This document shows positions 1-13,400 of a DNA stretch of 64,000 nucleotides, piece by piece. The position numbers and the translations under genes are program-made. The stretch is from positions 53,487,569 through 53,551,568 of the forward strand of contig JALGQZ010000007.1 in NCBI GenBank assembly GCA_023105745.1, written 5' to 3'. The number at the start of each line of letters is the position of its first letter. The stretch's first letter is position 1. The notes under the pieces were generated by a model that made no database searches, was not told the DNA's origin, and saw nothing but the letters and a program-made list of their open reading frames with translations. Source of the DNA: Austropuccinia psidii (Eukaryota > Basidiomycota > Pucciniomycetes > Pucciniales > Sphaerophragmiaceae).

Positions 1-508
1 TGCCTCAGACAGACCACTCCAAGTAACATTTTCCAATGGTCTTTTTTGTCTCCTGCCATCAACCCGCTTTTCATCACCCACATGAACCTGAGATCCTGAT
101 GGAATATTGAGGGTCGGCTGTTTACTTCATCCAAAGGGATCCTGGGATGCGACTGTATTCTGACCAGGACTAAGGAGGAACTCATGTGGAAATTTTGATT
201 GGGGATTAGCCTTTGATGAGATTTGAGGTGTGCTTTCTGGCCCCTCAGACACATTCATTTGTGTATTAGTGGGATTCAGGGGAATTGGAGTGATGGAAAT
301 ATTTGGGATTGACAAGTACTTGAAGTTTGAGATTTTGGATTTCCCACATCAATTTTAAGACCTGATACATCATTGAGGATTCAATAGGGGTTGTGAGAAG
401 AATTTTGGGACTCAATGGTGACTGTGTTTGAACATATTCTATGCTAGATTCACTATCTGAGTCATGAACAGAACCTGAATGGGATTTACGTGGCTTGGAA
501 GATGACAT
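1..508 (-). pseudogene. Broken ORF of an unassigned rust repeat family, cut by the left edge
   Basis: Read on the minus strand, a true ATG at 508-506 opens an acidic, Ser-rich N-terminus (DSDSESSIEYVQTQSP) that stays open until a frame change near 330. The sense then continues in another frame (about 315-127, Pro/Ser/Asn-rich) to a TGA at 127-129, and the same sense is readable beyond it to the window edge. One frameshift plus one stop show it is no longer functional. I recall this N-terminus as a recurrent hypothetical protein in Austropuccinia psidii, but I know no function and see no catalytic motif. It diverges from the transposase at 1797-4572 and could be an accessory ORF of that element or an unrelated repeat. 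Confidence 0.5.
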
Positions 509-1796
509 AAGGGCTAAAAAAGTACAGTAATTTTCATAACTTAATAAAACAGCTCAGTATTATGATAGAATAGAGTGATATGAGATGAAATTTTTTCAAA
601 TTTATAATAGAGAAATTCTATGAATAGTCAGAACCAAGTGTCTTGTGGAAGTCCAATAAGACTATTTTTAGGAGAGTTTTCCCTGCCTCCTCTTGAGCTC
701 CTCTGCTTTTGTTGGAAACTACCCTGCACAGGGTACAAGCATATAATGTGATATCTCCTTGATCTCAAAGGGGACCCATCATCCATAAGTGATCAGATTC
801 AATAAACATTTCCCCCTCCCCATTGTCACATTTTGTGAATTATCCAAACTTCCAATATATGCATCAAAATTCCACAGCATTCTACATCTGTAAAGGGGTA
901 TATTCATGAAGGATTTACCCACAAAAGAGACATCACCTTGACAAGAAAGGCAAGAAAATACAAATCACATTGCAACCAATTAAAAGCTGGCTGCACTCAA
1001 ACCAAATACCAAGACTTTAGCTCCACTCCAAACGCTTATTTAATAGAGCTATATTGTTATGTCTGTAATAAGGTTTCAACCATGTACAATGGCATGCCAG
1101 AATACATGGTTTGAATGTTAATCCCCTCAATTCAATGTTGACACATCCCTATTGGAACGCCCCTCAAGGGTCAAGACCGCAGTATCACCGTGTGTAAATA
1201 AAATAGAATATGTATGAGCATTGAGCAGCTTGGCATTTTACCCAATTCTGCCATACAGATGAGACATGTTACACTTTATCCACTGCAGCTCAGCCACCAT
1301 TACAAATGGGATAAAATCCTCAGCTGGCTCAAATCATCTCCCCCTTCATAAATAATCACTCAATTTTTTTCCCAATTAATAACACTCCTAAACACTTTTA
1401 CATCAACCATAGATATTTATACACAAATCAACCTTACTCATGACTCCTGCAACAATGACAACCCGCCACTATTCCTCAATGCGTATATGCATGTGTCAAC
1501 ACTGCTCAACTCAAGCACACTCTTCCCCTGAGGGTGATAGGCAGGGAGCTGCCTTCTCACCTTTCCAATATAAACAGCACATTGAAAAGCTCAAATCAAC
1601 CATTGCACTCAAATCTCTTCCAAACATCCCTACTTTTGCATCAGGAGCTGAGTGCCCACAAATTCTATTGGATCAAATCTTCCCAGCTGATTATTCATAA
1701 TCGACCCAAAGCACATTCTCCACTCCAGCGGGTCTCAATTCAACTGCACAGAAACCATACATTGGCAGTCAAAACCCACCCCCACAAGACCTTGGA
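509..1796. other. No recognisable gene; probable 5' part of the neighbouring dead transposon
   Basis: Only short, frame-inconsistent ORFs occur here (for example at 1440-1700 and 1534-1800). The stretch lies between the divergent ORF at 1-508 and the transposase relic, so it may be the promoter or 5' non-coding part of the latter. No terminal inverted repeat or target duplication was found by eye. Confidence 0.4.
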
Positions 1797-4572
1797 ATGA
1801 TAATATCTGCCATTCTATCATTAAGGTATAATATACCCCACAGGGCGTCACACATTCTCAACCCCACCCTGAACCTGCTTATCAAGTCCAGTATCTCAAG
1901 CTCAGATGGTCACCCCACTCCTGAATTCCATATACCTCAACATCTCAGTACCATATTTCAACATCTCCAATTGGAGACAGTTATCCAAAACTATATATGT
2001 TGTCCTCAATGTTTCTTTCTTAATGGCCTTACTGAATCAGTTGCAATTTACCAACCCCACTGTCAATGCCATAATGACCCAAATGATCATGATCCCCCTT
2101 GCACACAATCATTAGGAAAATTCATCTATTCATTTGAGCCCCACACCCAAAAAACAACCAACATGGAGCAAAAGTTTATACCAACAAAACATTTCTTTTA
2201 TCAACCATTCAAAGATTGGCTTGCCAGATTTCTCCAGCGGGCTGAAGTTATGGAAATTCTGAATCAACATCACCGATCCCAAACTCCCAAAGGTTCCCCC
2301 AAATGTGACATCTGGGATGGATTGGTCTGAAGACGGTTCACTGGCACTAGAAATATTCACTACCCCCCATTCATGTCCATTTATGTGGACTGGTTCAATG
2401 CACATGGAAAGTCATCCCGGTAGGCCAGCATTGAACCTATCATGCTTATTTGTCTTAATCTCCCCCAAGTGAAATATTGAATCCAGAGAATTTCTATGTT
2501 GCAGGAATAATCCCTGGTCAGAAGGAGCCAACTTCCCTTCAATTGAGTTACCTATTAATTCCACTCTTCAAGGAGCCAAAGAGCTATGGCAAGGTTACCA
2601 TTTTTCACCCACCTCAACAGGTCCTTCAGTATCCTTTATGGGTGTTGCCATACTCACAGCCATTGTGGATGTGTTTGCCATGCGCAAGCTTACTGGATTT
2701 ATTTCTGATTCAGGAAACCACTTTTGTAATTTTTGCACTATTCACAAAGCTCAAATTGAAGAAATTGGTCCTCAATTTCACTACACGCGCTCATACCAAA
2801 ATCATAAATCAACCATTGCCACATGGCTTTGGGCAACCCCGAAACAACAACAAGCAATTTTCTCTGAGTATGGAGTGTGATATTCAATTTTGGAAGACCT
2901 TCCGTATTTGGATGCAACCAGAATGGTTAATATTGACATACACCATAATTTAATACTTGGAATTTTGAAGGCTCATGCAGCTTTCAAATTGTGCATTCCA
3001 GAGTCCAAATCAAAAATTCACTTCAGGTCCTGAAGGAAATCCAATGACACCAACAATTCAGACTCAGATTCCATGACCTCCAACAGCTCTCTTGATAAAA
3101 TCACATTGAGAGAGGCCCACTCCCTGAGAAGAGACGCAGCAGAAATAATAAATGAGTCACTCCCCACTACTTCCACCCAAAAAACTACCTCCCAATGCCC
3201 ACCCCTCACACGCAACATCCATCTAGTGGTTCTGTGGAGATTCCTTCATTTGATGTGAATTACATCCCCTCTGTATTGGTATCAGTGCATGGAAGGATCA
3301 CCAGATCAAGGGTGAGGCTCTGGAGCATCTCCGACAAATCATATCTGATACCATAATTCCCTCATCATGGACAAGAGTACCCTTAAAAATGGGTTCGCCC
3401 TCTCATGGTAGTTTAAAAGACACTGAATGGGGTGTCTTATACAAGGTCTATATTCCATTTGTAATTCTCAGTCGACAGATGTCATTAGATGAACACAAAT
3501 ACACAAATACACAAAGAAAAATGGGTCAATCAGAAGAAATCGCAAATGAACTAACCAAGAATACATTCCATTTGATTAGTGCTATCAACATTGCCACAAC
3601 TTGGAATGTTTCAATGGATGATGCAACTGCATTTGCTGAACATTGGAAGAAATTCTGCCTTTCCAATCAACACCTGTTCCCAAAACAGAAAAGTAAACAA
3701 AATCATCATTTTGCTGATCATATTCCTGAACTCTTCCAATGTGGGGGCCTAGCACAAACCTCAGCCACATGGGGTTATGAGCGCTTGGTTGGAGTATTTG
3801 CAAAAATGCCAACAAATAACAAAATATTTACATCAATTAATAAGATCAATATATTCACATTGATTAAACACATTAACTGAATAAGATTAACTGCTTTCAA
3901 CTCTGAACAGATGATTTAGATAAAACCTTACTTCATCATATCTGTCGATGTTCCAACCTTTCTGTTCTCCTGAAATCCCCATCTGTCCCATGTGAAATAA
4001 AACAACTTTTTGAACCACAGCCACCTGCCCTGTTAAATAACCAAAAATATAACAAACCATACCACCATGAAAGACAAAATTATGATTTCCTGGTTGAGTA
4101 CTTACAGAATTTTCATTCCACAAGGGAAATAGTTGAATGGATCAGCTTAGAAACTACCATACAATCCACAAGTCATCCCACTTCAAGGATTGTCTCACCT
4201 TGGTATTTTCCAGTTCCAAACATTAATATTGGGAAAAATATATTTTCAACTGAATCCAAAATTGTCAGCAACAGTTTGACATGTTTTCTGAGGGGAAACT
4301 CACAAGGTTTTGGTGTTATTAATACCATTTTTAAAGTCTCTGAGCCATCTTGCATGCTGAACAATAACTTTCTAATATTAAAAACTTTGGAGATTGATGT
4401 GAATTTCTTACCAGATTGGCTGCATCTCAATATATATAAAGCTGTTGGTTTTGATGATGGACACTTGATTATATTGGAAAAAGAAATAGAAGGTAACTGT
4501 GGATTGTATGATAGCAAAGCTATGTCATGTGGACTGCTTGTAATGATAAAACTGTTATTTCATGAAAATTAG
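1797..4572 (+). pseudogene. Decayed CACTA (EnSpm)/Tnp2-like transposase
   Basis: The coding sense is scattered over all three plus frames: about 1860-2330, 2340-2950, 2640-2950, 2950-3330, 3389-3860, 3890-4130 and 4276-4572. Landmarks in order are a Cys-rich stretch near 2000, the motif HFCNFCTIHKAQ (about 2720-2755) with the CxxC typical of fungal Tnp2 proteins, HHNLILGILK (about 2940) corresponding to the usual D.MHNLfLG motif, and a C-terminal block near 3700-3830 (NHHFADHIPELF, ATWGYERLVGVF, TNNK) corresponding to the H-F/E-R-L/TN-K region of this family. The product would be a nuclear DDE-type transposase for a cut-and-paste element. Many frameshifts and stops, also across 3890-4270, make it dead. 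The superfamily call rests on motif recall; the existence of a decayed transposase is firmer. Confidence 0.65.
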
Positions 4573-6243
4573 TCTACAAAAACGCAAATATCTCAGATTC
4601 ATTAGCAATTTTGCTAGTGAAATAACTGCCTCAGAATTTGGTGCCAGAGACATGCCATTGGGACAAGTATATCCCATTATTTCACATTGCCACAAAGAAA
4701 TAACTATTTTTACGTTGGGTACAGTGTGAATAAGCCAATTTCAATGATCAAATGGCCCACACCCTCACCTATCACAGCATCCAAAATGTCCAACTGCGCC
4801 ATCATCAAATTGGAAAGGGAATTGGCCCTTATGCACCCACCCCCACACATGCAAACGCCAATGCAACTGCACCGCACCCGTGGTAGTGGGCGGCGGACTC
4901 TACCAGTGTCATCCACAAAATGACAATCCCATGGACGAAGAGTCCTTTCATGGATCACCTGGTGAAGTCAAACCCCTGGCCTCTACATCAAGACTGGCAG
5001 AAGGACCTCTTTGATGTGTGTGTGCAAACAGGCGGGTCTTGTGTAATTTTTACCGACCTTCGGACAGTTGCCGGACAATCAGGTGGTGTGGAATTTGAGT
5101 TGAAGGCACAGGATTAGGTGTAAGACAAGAGTGTGATGTATGCTTGAAATGAGCTTGACTTTTATCCTGCTTGACGCAAGATTTGCCCTGGTGTTCCCTG
5201 TATTGGGCTCAGATGTGGTTTTGAAATAACATCTGGGCAGTTTTCACCAATAAAGGGTGAAAACGTTCCTCTGGGGATCACACAGCCCTCTTCTGACGTT
5301 TATGATGCATAGAATGCTGTACAGAACCTGTATGGGACCCCAGTATTGAATGAACTATGAGTTATTGAAGTATAAAAATGCCTCTTTGTCTATTTGACAC
5401 CTCCTAATCATTTTTGTGGGATATTATGCCACAGTAAAGGAGTATTGGCCCAATTGTGGGATTTTAACCTTAAAGCTGCTATAGCTTTGTCAGTTTTTAA
5501 GATATTGAGCTCAGAGTTGGTTCATTGTGTAGCCCTGAATCAGATCTACAGAATGGTACCTCTTTTGGTATGGGTAACACTAAATATGGAAAATTAATGC
5601 CATGTACAAGTTGTGTTATTCATACTTATGATTTTCTCAATAGCTGTATGGAGCTTATTTGCTCCATAACCTTGTTCTAGATGAGATATGGAGAAATGAA
5701 AGAAACCATTAGATATCCCTGATTGTGATCTTTCCAAAAAGACCCCACCTTAGGTATCTCGCACTAAAACTGTATAAGTTAGATGGGAGGTTAATATTTT
5801 ATTCACCCTTATTTGACCTTATGTTGGCCATAGGTCCTGTAATTTTGATTCTATCCCAGTTTGGCTAGTACCATTGGATAGCCCTGACTGAAAGATTCAA
5901 TTTTAATACCCATTTGATGGGGTTAAGTATCTTCCTCTGGGTTTCAGATGAGAGGTGAAAGATATGGTTTATGCTCAGCAACAACTTTGAGAAGGAATAG
6001 CTTTGTTATTCCTTGTCCTATGATGGTGGTACTTGTATATTTGGAATTTGGTGGGTTTCCTCTTTCCTTTGTTAACGTTTTGAGCTTATTTGGATCAGCT
6101 CCATGTTTTGGTGTTATCATGGCTTTACCATTGGTTTATGGTATTTGGCTGTCATGCTTGTGCTCTGTCTTTGAGTCACAGGCTGACATGGTTTATCTTT
6201 CTTATTAAATTTTTTATTTTTACTTTTAATATCAAATTCTTTT
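4573..6243. other. Repeat-derived DNA without an identifiable gene
   Basis: Open plus-strand segments at 4687-4923 and 4920-5117 have His/Pro-rich coding-like character and may be more decayed repeat ORF. From 5118 to 6243 there are only short unsupported ORFs. I see no LTR end or inverted terminal repeat. The downstream (pol) part expected for the minus-strand gag relic at 6244-7848 is not recognisable here. Confidence 0.35.
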
Positions 6244-7848
6244 TTATGTTCTTCCAATCTTGGTTCTTTTCACTATGTACTCTTCTATGGAACATGGCTC
6301 TATGCACCTGCTTCTCAGGGCAGGTTCCAGTTCCCCTTCACATTTTTTGATTATTTTCATATGCACCATTTTCTGTGACATTTCTTGGTAGAGTGCATTT
6401 AATTTTTCAACTTTTTTTAGCAACCAATTCAAAGCTTTATCCTTATCTGGGAAGCAGAAGAAATTTCTAAACCTCTTGTAACATTTCAATTGCTTTCATA
6501 AATGACATGTGGTAATGTTCACCTTTAACTGTGAATGTTGGCCATTCTTTTAATTGAGGTTCTTTGTTTGTTAAGACTTTATTGTTGGCTTTATGGCTCA
6601 AGTCCTATATGAATGGATTTGTTATGTGAGAAAATGGGGTTGATAAATTTGGCATATTCAAGCTGGCCCCATTTACTTTATCCATTTTTTGAGTAATAAC
6701 TCTGATTTTAATTTGAACTTCATCTTTAAGATTCATTCTTGCTTCATCTCTTTTTTCTACATGGTCAAGAAGTAATTTTAAATGTGATGAAGGCTTTTCT
6801 TCAAATATTTCAACAGAAATACTTAATTTGTTTGATTTTTCTGTCATATTATCAATGCTCACATCATAATTGATTGCCAAAGTCTTTTCTTTGATATCTT
6901 GATGTATTTATACAATTCCTGTTGCCCTTGTATCAATTTCTTAGTATTGTCAAAAAAGACTTTTGGTTTATTATTTCAAACCATAAATGTAATTCTGTCA
7001 ATTTATTTTTTATTTTTTACAACAATTTGTGTTATGGATAATAAACTATTAATTCTTTCTTGTAAAGATAATAAACTATTTTCAATGTCTTTTAGAGGTA
7101 AAATACTTTTTCAAATTTCTGTAAAAGTATTTAAAACACCAGGAGACAAAGTTATTTCTTTGGGAAATGTGGTTGTCTTATTCTTTGTTCCTCTTTGTCC
7201 TTGAATTTCATCAAGTTTCTGGCCATGTTGAAGACAATGTCCATGGAATATTTTTGGATTTTTGGGATCCTGTAATTTGGGGAATATGGTTTCCTCCAAC
7301 TATTTCTCTTCTTCTTCTTCCCTTCTTGGGGAGGTTGTCTAACTTAATACTTTCTGGTAGAAGGTACTGGGGCTTCTTATTTGCTTGCCTCCCTCTTTTT
7401 GGCATGGTACTCCTTTATGTTTTGTATTTGAGCTTTGGATGCTAGTGGATTTCATCCATTGGAGTATTTCACTATTTCTTCCTCTTTGAGGAAGTTTTTC
7501 AAAATTATCAAGGAGCTTGTCACTCCTTGGTGAATTTGTGGCAACATTCCCCAATTTGTGTCCTTGTACACCATGTAGTACTGCTTTTCCAGGCTCATGT
7601 ACATGTCTATTTGAGCCCTCTGAATGTGATATGTACCTGTTTTATTTACTCATACTTAGTTCCAACTCTGGGGTCAGCTATTGTGGTAATCCCTAGGACT
7701 TTCCTTTGGGATATGTCACTTCCTTGTGTGTATTCTGGTCCACTGGGGATTTTTTACTTTCTTTTCCCTTTTGAGGGATCAATTCTACTTCTTAGTCCAG
7801 CTCCATCTGATTGAATGGAGTATTGTACTCCTCTTCTAGCTGTAATAC
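6244..7848 (-). pseudogene. Decayed Ty3/gypsy gag, minus strand, truncated at its 3' side
   Basis: Three minus-strand blocks are collinear with the gag of the element at 60025: the N-terminus near 7848-7780 (SIQSDGAG in place of SIQSNGSG), a middle part at 7554-7111 (FHGHCLQHGQKLDEIQGQ against SHGQCVQYGKSSDGIQSQ) with the region at 6880-6605, and the C-terminal gag domain at 6489-6244 (SRCIEPCSIEEYI, ending RTKIGR). Frameshifts and stops separate the blocks, and no protease or RT follows. The codon aligned with the usual gag ATG is ATT. Directly before it on the minus strand is an acceptor-like sequence ending TTTCTTAG. The 5' LTR and primer-binding site lie at higher coordinates, so this is the 5' half of one dead element. 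Confidence 0.75.
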
Positions 7849-7920
7849 CTAAGAAATAATAAAAATAAAAAAGATTTCAGAACACTAAAAAGTCTTTTTA
7901 TGGAAATTTAAGAGAGGTAC
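7849..7920 (-). promoter_or_regulatory. Predicted intron between short leader exon and gag
   Basis: On the minus strand, GTACCT at 7920-7915 could act as donor and the T-rich run ending TTTCTTAG at 7849 as acceptor, giving 72 nt. The position matches GTAAGT in the copies at 45570 and 51355. The copy is decayed, so this is a relic signal only. Confidence 0.35.
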
Positions 7921-8080
7921 TGACATTCAGATTCCTGAACAGTGGGTCCTGGAAAGACTAATTTCTTGGCCTTTTTCTTGTTTATTAAAAACAGGTGTTT
8001 CAGAGCTTTGGAAATTTTTTTGCACCAATCTCTCAACAGTAATCTGATTGTTTGTTATTGGGTTGCCTTCAAGTACTAAA
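7921..8080 (-). other. Short ATG-less open segment upstream of gag
   Basis: After an acceptor-like TTGTCTTTTTTAG the minus strand reads openly from LEGNPITNNQ through to SRTHCSGI. It is the positional equivalent of the segments at 45571-45782 and 59870-59997. It has no ATG and no recognised domain. Confidence 0.4.
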
Positions 8081-8528
8081 AAAGACAAATAAATATATGT
8101 CTTTTATAAGAAGTGTTTTTATTGCGAATATATGGCAATTTCCAAGTAAAAATTGCTTTCATAACTTTTAAAATAAAAGAAATGAATAAAAAGAAATGAA
8201 AATGATTTTTTATTTTTATTAATTTTTGTATTTGCAATTTTGAAGAATAAAACAAAAAATTAATATGATTTTCTTAAATTATATTATAATATAGATTTCT
8301 TTTTAATTTATAAATATCTTTCTTAATCACTGGAGTCACTCAAAGAAAGTTCTTGCAAGTCTAAGGATGGGAAAAACCATGTGTAAGACAGTACAATTGC
8401 TTTCCAAATGCCTGAACCGTTTTTGAAATCAATAAATATTGAATTATTATATAATTTCATAATTATAAGAATAATCTTTATTAGATAAACCTAATTTAAA
8501 TCTTTTTGAAAGTTCTTTTCAAGTAAAT

Positions 8529-8546
8529 ATCATGGCCAGGCCCCCA
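8529..8546 (-). promoter_or_regulatory. Primer-binding site of the decayed Ty3 element
   Basis: Two bases inside the LTR end, the minus strand reads TGGGGGCCTGGCCATGAT. The equivalent sites at 45973, 51734 and 59325 differ at only a few positions. A TGG start fits pairing with the CCA end of a tRNA primer. The primer is not identified. Confidence 0.6.
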
Positions 8547-8548
8547 AA

Positions 8549-10447
8549 TGTAAGGTTTGACTATGAAAAAATAAGCAAATATTACCAATACTTTACTTAT
8601 TTTACTATAAATTCCCTTGTTAAATTAAAGAACAATATAAAAAATAATGATAATTATGGTTTCGAACATTTATATTATTAAATAAACAAAATAATATAAA
8701 ATATATCAGGAAAAATAATGTAATAAGAATAAATATATTACTATTTAATAATTAATATATTTATGGCACTTTCTTATTGATACAAAAGATAATAAAGGCA
8801 TAAAAAAAATTTATAATAAAACAAGGTATAGCAATAATATCACCAATATTAAATTTATGTATTAATAAAAGAATTATTCAAGTAATAATAAAGAGAAAAT
8901 TACTACAAAAGATGAAATTAACCTACTTTTGACACTTAATAGAATAATTTTGGGTACATTTATGACTAAAAATGTAAATAAAACTTATTTAAATTGTATT
9001 TACAATAAAATATAGAAGAAATTACAAATATTCTTCTTTTTATGTGGAATTAGATTTTTTAGAGAGAGCTCAACAAAAACAACAGAATATTGAATGAATC
9101 ACATCAAATCTGGTGATGATACTAAATAAGATATTTGAAGTTTAATAATATAATAGATTCATATATAAAGAATAAATATTTTACCCTTGATTCAATGTTT
9201 TTTATTGTTTTTGAAGCATCTGAGGGGGAAATAGCGGTAAAAAGAGCTCTGTATATATATATTGAAATCCTCTCTCCTAGAGTCCAGAAGGCTTATAGTA
9301 GACGTGTACATAAGGTATAGGAACTGATCAGTATTTTAATGCTTAGTGATGATTACATCATAATTGAAGCATCTTATCTCATTATTTTGCCATTATTTTG
9401 AGTTATCACTGTAACTCTAACTATGCTGACATCATAGGCTTGGAAGAATACTAGGATTTGTTGATTTTATTACTTTTGATCATAGTAAGCTATTATTCAC
9501 CCCTTCAATCACTTATATGACTGGTAAGCTTAAATTAAGGTTAGAGTGAGTGATCATAAATGATCAATTTTAAGCTTAAACTTTTATCATTAATACCTTT
9601 TGAGCTATACACACTAAATCCATTCAGAGAGCTAATTCTGATAGCTTTGAATGTCGTTCATAAAGTCTTAAGAGAATTTTATCACATCCTCAAAACTCTA
9701 TTTTTGATGATTGTCCTTGTAACTCATCTTTTCTGTCTAACGTTACTATTTTAAACTTCAAACCATGATTTCAAGTGGTTATATCTTGAATAAAATGAAA
9801 AAATTTACATAATTTTTCATTTATGAACTAGTAATATCTTAATTTCCACTTTTTCTTAAATTTGGACCATGTTCACAACAAAATGGTCGAAAGCTATAGC
9901 AATTTTGCGCAATAAACCCTTACAGGTTATAACCTTGTTTTTATCCTGTAAAATGAAGCTTATATCTGTATCTTTACAGTAGATATTTTTAGCTTTATTT
10001 TTGGTTCAACTCTCTATCATGTATATTTTAAGAGATATGAGCTAAAAACCATGAAAATATGCATTGATCATAAAAGTGCATATATTTAGCTTATCTCCTT
10101 AAGTAATGATTTCAAAAACATGAAATAAAATGTTATATGTGTATTTTTTCATTGGAAATCCAATGGCACAACTTCTTTCACATGTTTCTTCATTGGCATC
10201 TGAGATAAAAAAGAAATTATGCCTTTTTGTGGCATCTTTACTTATTACACAGTAAGTATTGTCTTTACAGATATGATATAAGGTTCAAATTTTCATTAAT
10301 CAGATTCTGAGATAATCAATAGTTTATTCCTATTTATGTAATTTCTACTTATTTCAAGATAATATTTTTAATTTTTATTATTATAAGAATTATTGTAAGG
10401 TTATTTTCTGAGTCTTTGGATATGTGGTCATATCTCAAAGGCTCACA
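8549..10447 (-). repeat. 5' LTR of the decayed minus-strand Ty3 element
   Basis: It starts TGTAAGGTTTGAC in plus-strand reading and ends CTCAAAGGCTCACA, the same termini as the intact LTRs at 37731 and 51755. In element orientation it runs TGTGAGCC to CCTTACA over 1899 bp. The PBS and gag relic lie on the low-coordinate side, as expected for a 5' LTR. No matching 3' LTR was found at lower coordinates. Short ORFs inside it are not coding. Confidence 0.75.
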
Positions 10448-13400
10448 ATATTTCTAACCTTTTTCATGATTATTGAGTCAAAAACAACTTCAAAATGAAA
10501 AAAATCCCTCTCTTTTTATCCATTTTCACAGCTCCCATTCATTTTTAAGAGAGGTTGTTATCTTCTTTAGATTGACCTTTCTAGGGAAAATATCCTAAAA
10601 ATATATGTTAAAAATGATTATCCCCTTGTAACAATAAGCCCTATTGGGTAAAAGCAAAATTACCACTTCATTATTCAATATTCCAAGATATTTAAACATA
10701 GCTTAACTTAATTTAAATTTCAAAAATATTTTGTATTTCTCATAGTTTTTACGTATAATGATATCATTCCAAATAAATGTATGTTCAACTTCTAAAAGTG
10801 GAGGAAAAGGGGTGCTACCCCCAAAGGGAGAAAAAAATCAAAAGAGCAGTATTCTTCAAACAGATTGAAGTAGAAAAGGAAATTTTCATGATAGGAAATC
10901 TAATTTTGAACAAAATAATGTGAAAACCAATTTTTATTTGTACTGGGGCTGCTCTTCAGAAAATAAATCCAAAAAATATTATTCTATCAACGTTATTTGA
11001 AATTTGAGGAGGACTACAGCTTGTGAGAAAGTAAATAAAAAAATCCTTTCTGAAATATAAATGTCTTATTCTCAAAATATCAAGGAGAACACACTTTTAT
11101 CAATCCCTTAGTACCAAACATTTCACTTTCAATACCATATGGGCCTAAAAATTTATGATAATCTTCACATTAATCTTTTTTAAGTTCTATAAAAACTCAT
11201 TCTATTTAAACTCTCATAAATTTATTTCATAGCTTTATACAGTTTTATTATTTCGATTATTCTGAATCAAAATTCATAAAACTTTCTGTTTAATATTATT
11301 TGAATATTTTTGTTTAAAATTGAAGACAAATCAAAGATGTTCCCCCTGATTTATGTAAATACAACATTTTTGACTGAACTCAACTTTTCTCTTTTGTCGT
11401 TGAGATGAAAATAACCTTTTTAGCTTTACAAATCTCAGGATTAGAGAACACAAAAAATCTTCCGTCTAAAATCAAAACCACATTAGTGTGTATACCTCCT
11501 TGTAGAATATTCATAAAAATCTATAGGTATATCTTCTAGAAAATATTTAAATTATGAAATAAAATATTCCTGTGAAATGAAAGGAAAACCTAATTCCTAA
11601 AATATGGGATATTCTTGGGTTATTTTTGCTCAACATAAAATATTCTGAGGCTATATATTTATCAAAAAAGAACCTTTTCCATTATTTTCAAACTATAAAT
11701 TCAAATTATGAACTTTTTATTTAAGTAGCTATTTCAAACTAGGTTCAAATCCTCTTCCATTCAATAATCTTCCTATTGGGTGTTTCCCAAGTTGTCACAA
11801 TGATAAATATGGCTACACCTGATAGAAGGTAGAAAATTTGCAATTTGACATGGGAGATGTATTGTATGGGTGTTGGGGATAGTACAGAAAGGGAATTTCA
11901 GAATAATTCAAGCTAAATGAAAAATACATAAGATCTCAATTCAGTTGGCTTGATCTTAGTTCTTTTTCAGGCTTTAAAAATTTCAATAATTCAACAATAC
12001 AGAATAAAGAGAATAATTCTTGTTGCCAATTTTTATTAAGTTTCTTCATTACTTATTATTATTGCATGAAGAAAATGCATAATCTGAAGTATTTAATATG
12101 GATTCTTCAATATATATTGAAGCTGAAATATGAAATCTCTCTTCGGCTGACTCATTAGAGTCCATAAATGAATTATATTAACACTGGCACCCTTGTATTT
12201 TGAAAAATATTCCATTGAAGAGAAGATTCCCTGAATATTTTCCAAATATCTGGGTATATAGATACTATATGGGAGAAAAACTACCATAAAATATTTTCTC
12301 TTATTGAAATATTTATTATGTGAGACATTATATCTCTTACTTTAATTATGTTGCCAAGGTAAGGCCTTACTCTAACTGACACATAAATCCTATTTGAAAT
12401 TGTAATTCAGTAGTGTGAATAGCTTATATTTTTAGCACTAAATTCTCCTAAAAATTCCAAACTCAAACGTCGTGTCTGGCTAAGATTACAATACAAGTCC
12501 AACCTGAGTCCAACCTACATTCCATATGGTACACATTTTTGCAAAAACTAATTCTTTTTGTCATGGTAATTTTAAGTTACACAATATTACAGAATCAATA
12601 ATAATATCATTTCAGCATATATATTTAAATGGACAATCACTGTAAATTGGAACCTATGTGCAGAATTCTCAGGAACATAAGTTCTCCTTTTTGAGGAAGA
12701 ATTTAAAGGTTAATCTAATTTTGATATTGGAAATTCTGGCTCTAATACAAATTTATAATTGATTTCTTGATTTCAACACAAACCTATTGAAAAATCTGAG
12801 TATAATCTCCAGAATTTATATAGAATCGGAGGGTTGATGTGTGTCTTGATTTCAATAGAACAATAGCTGATAACAAGAAATGAACCAATTTAGGAAATTC
12901 TTTTTATTACATTGTTTCCTTTTGAAAATATAAAAATGAAATATTACCATTTATAACTTGTAAAATGTGACTTCAGATTACTTATTTTCCTTTTAAAAAT
13001 GAAAATAGAGCTAAAGAAAAAATGAGATAGGCTTTATTGTCTTATAAAGTCTGGATATAAGGAGATATAAATCTCTTAATCCTTCTATTAATAAGAAATG
13101 TCAGTTAAGAATAAATTTCTATAGAATATTTTTATTTGGAATGTTCAAATCCCAAATATTTCATGAAATATATAAACCATGGTCTTTGAGAAAGGATGGA
13201 TGTTATATTATATCTATGCATTCAAAAGTCTGTTAAAATGATTAATTTAGAAATTTGTAAGCTCCAGAATGGTAATTTCTCTAAATTATTTCATAGAAAA
13301 GAATGGTTTTACAAGTAAGATCAGGCATGAGTAAATATAGTAAATACATTTTCTTATGGAAAGCTTCAAGTCAATATTAATTGTATGAGGAGTTTTAAGG

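Noticed and set aside
11731..11745. GGTTCAAATCC, a perfect-looking pol III B box suggesting a tRNA gene
   Set aside because: The flanking bases do not form a T stem, and no A box or acceptor stem lies at the right distance.
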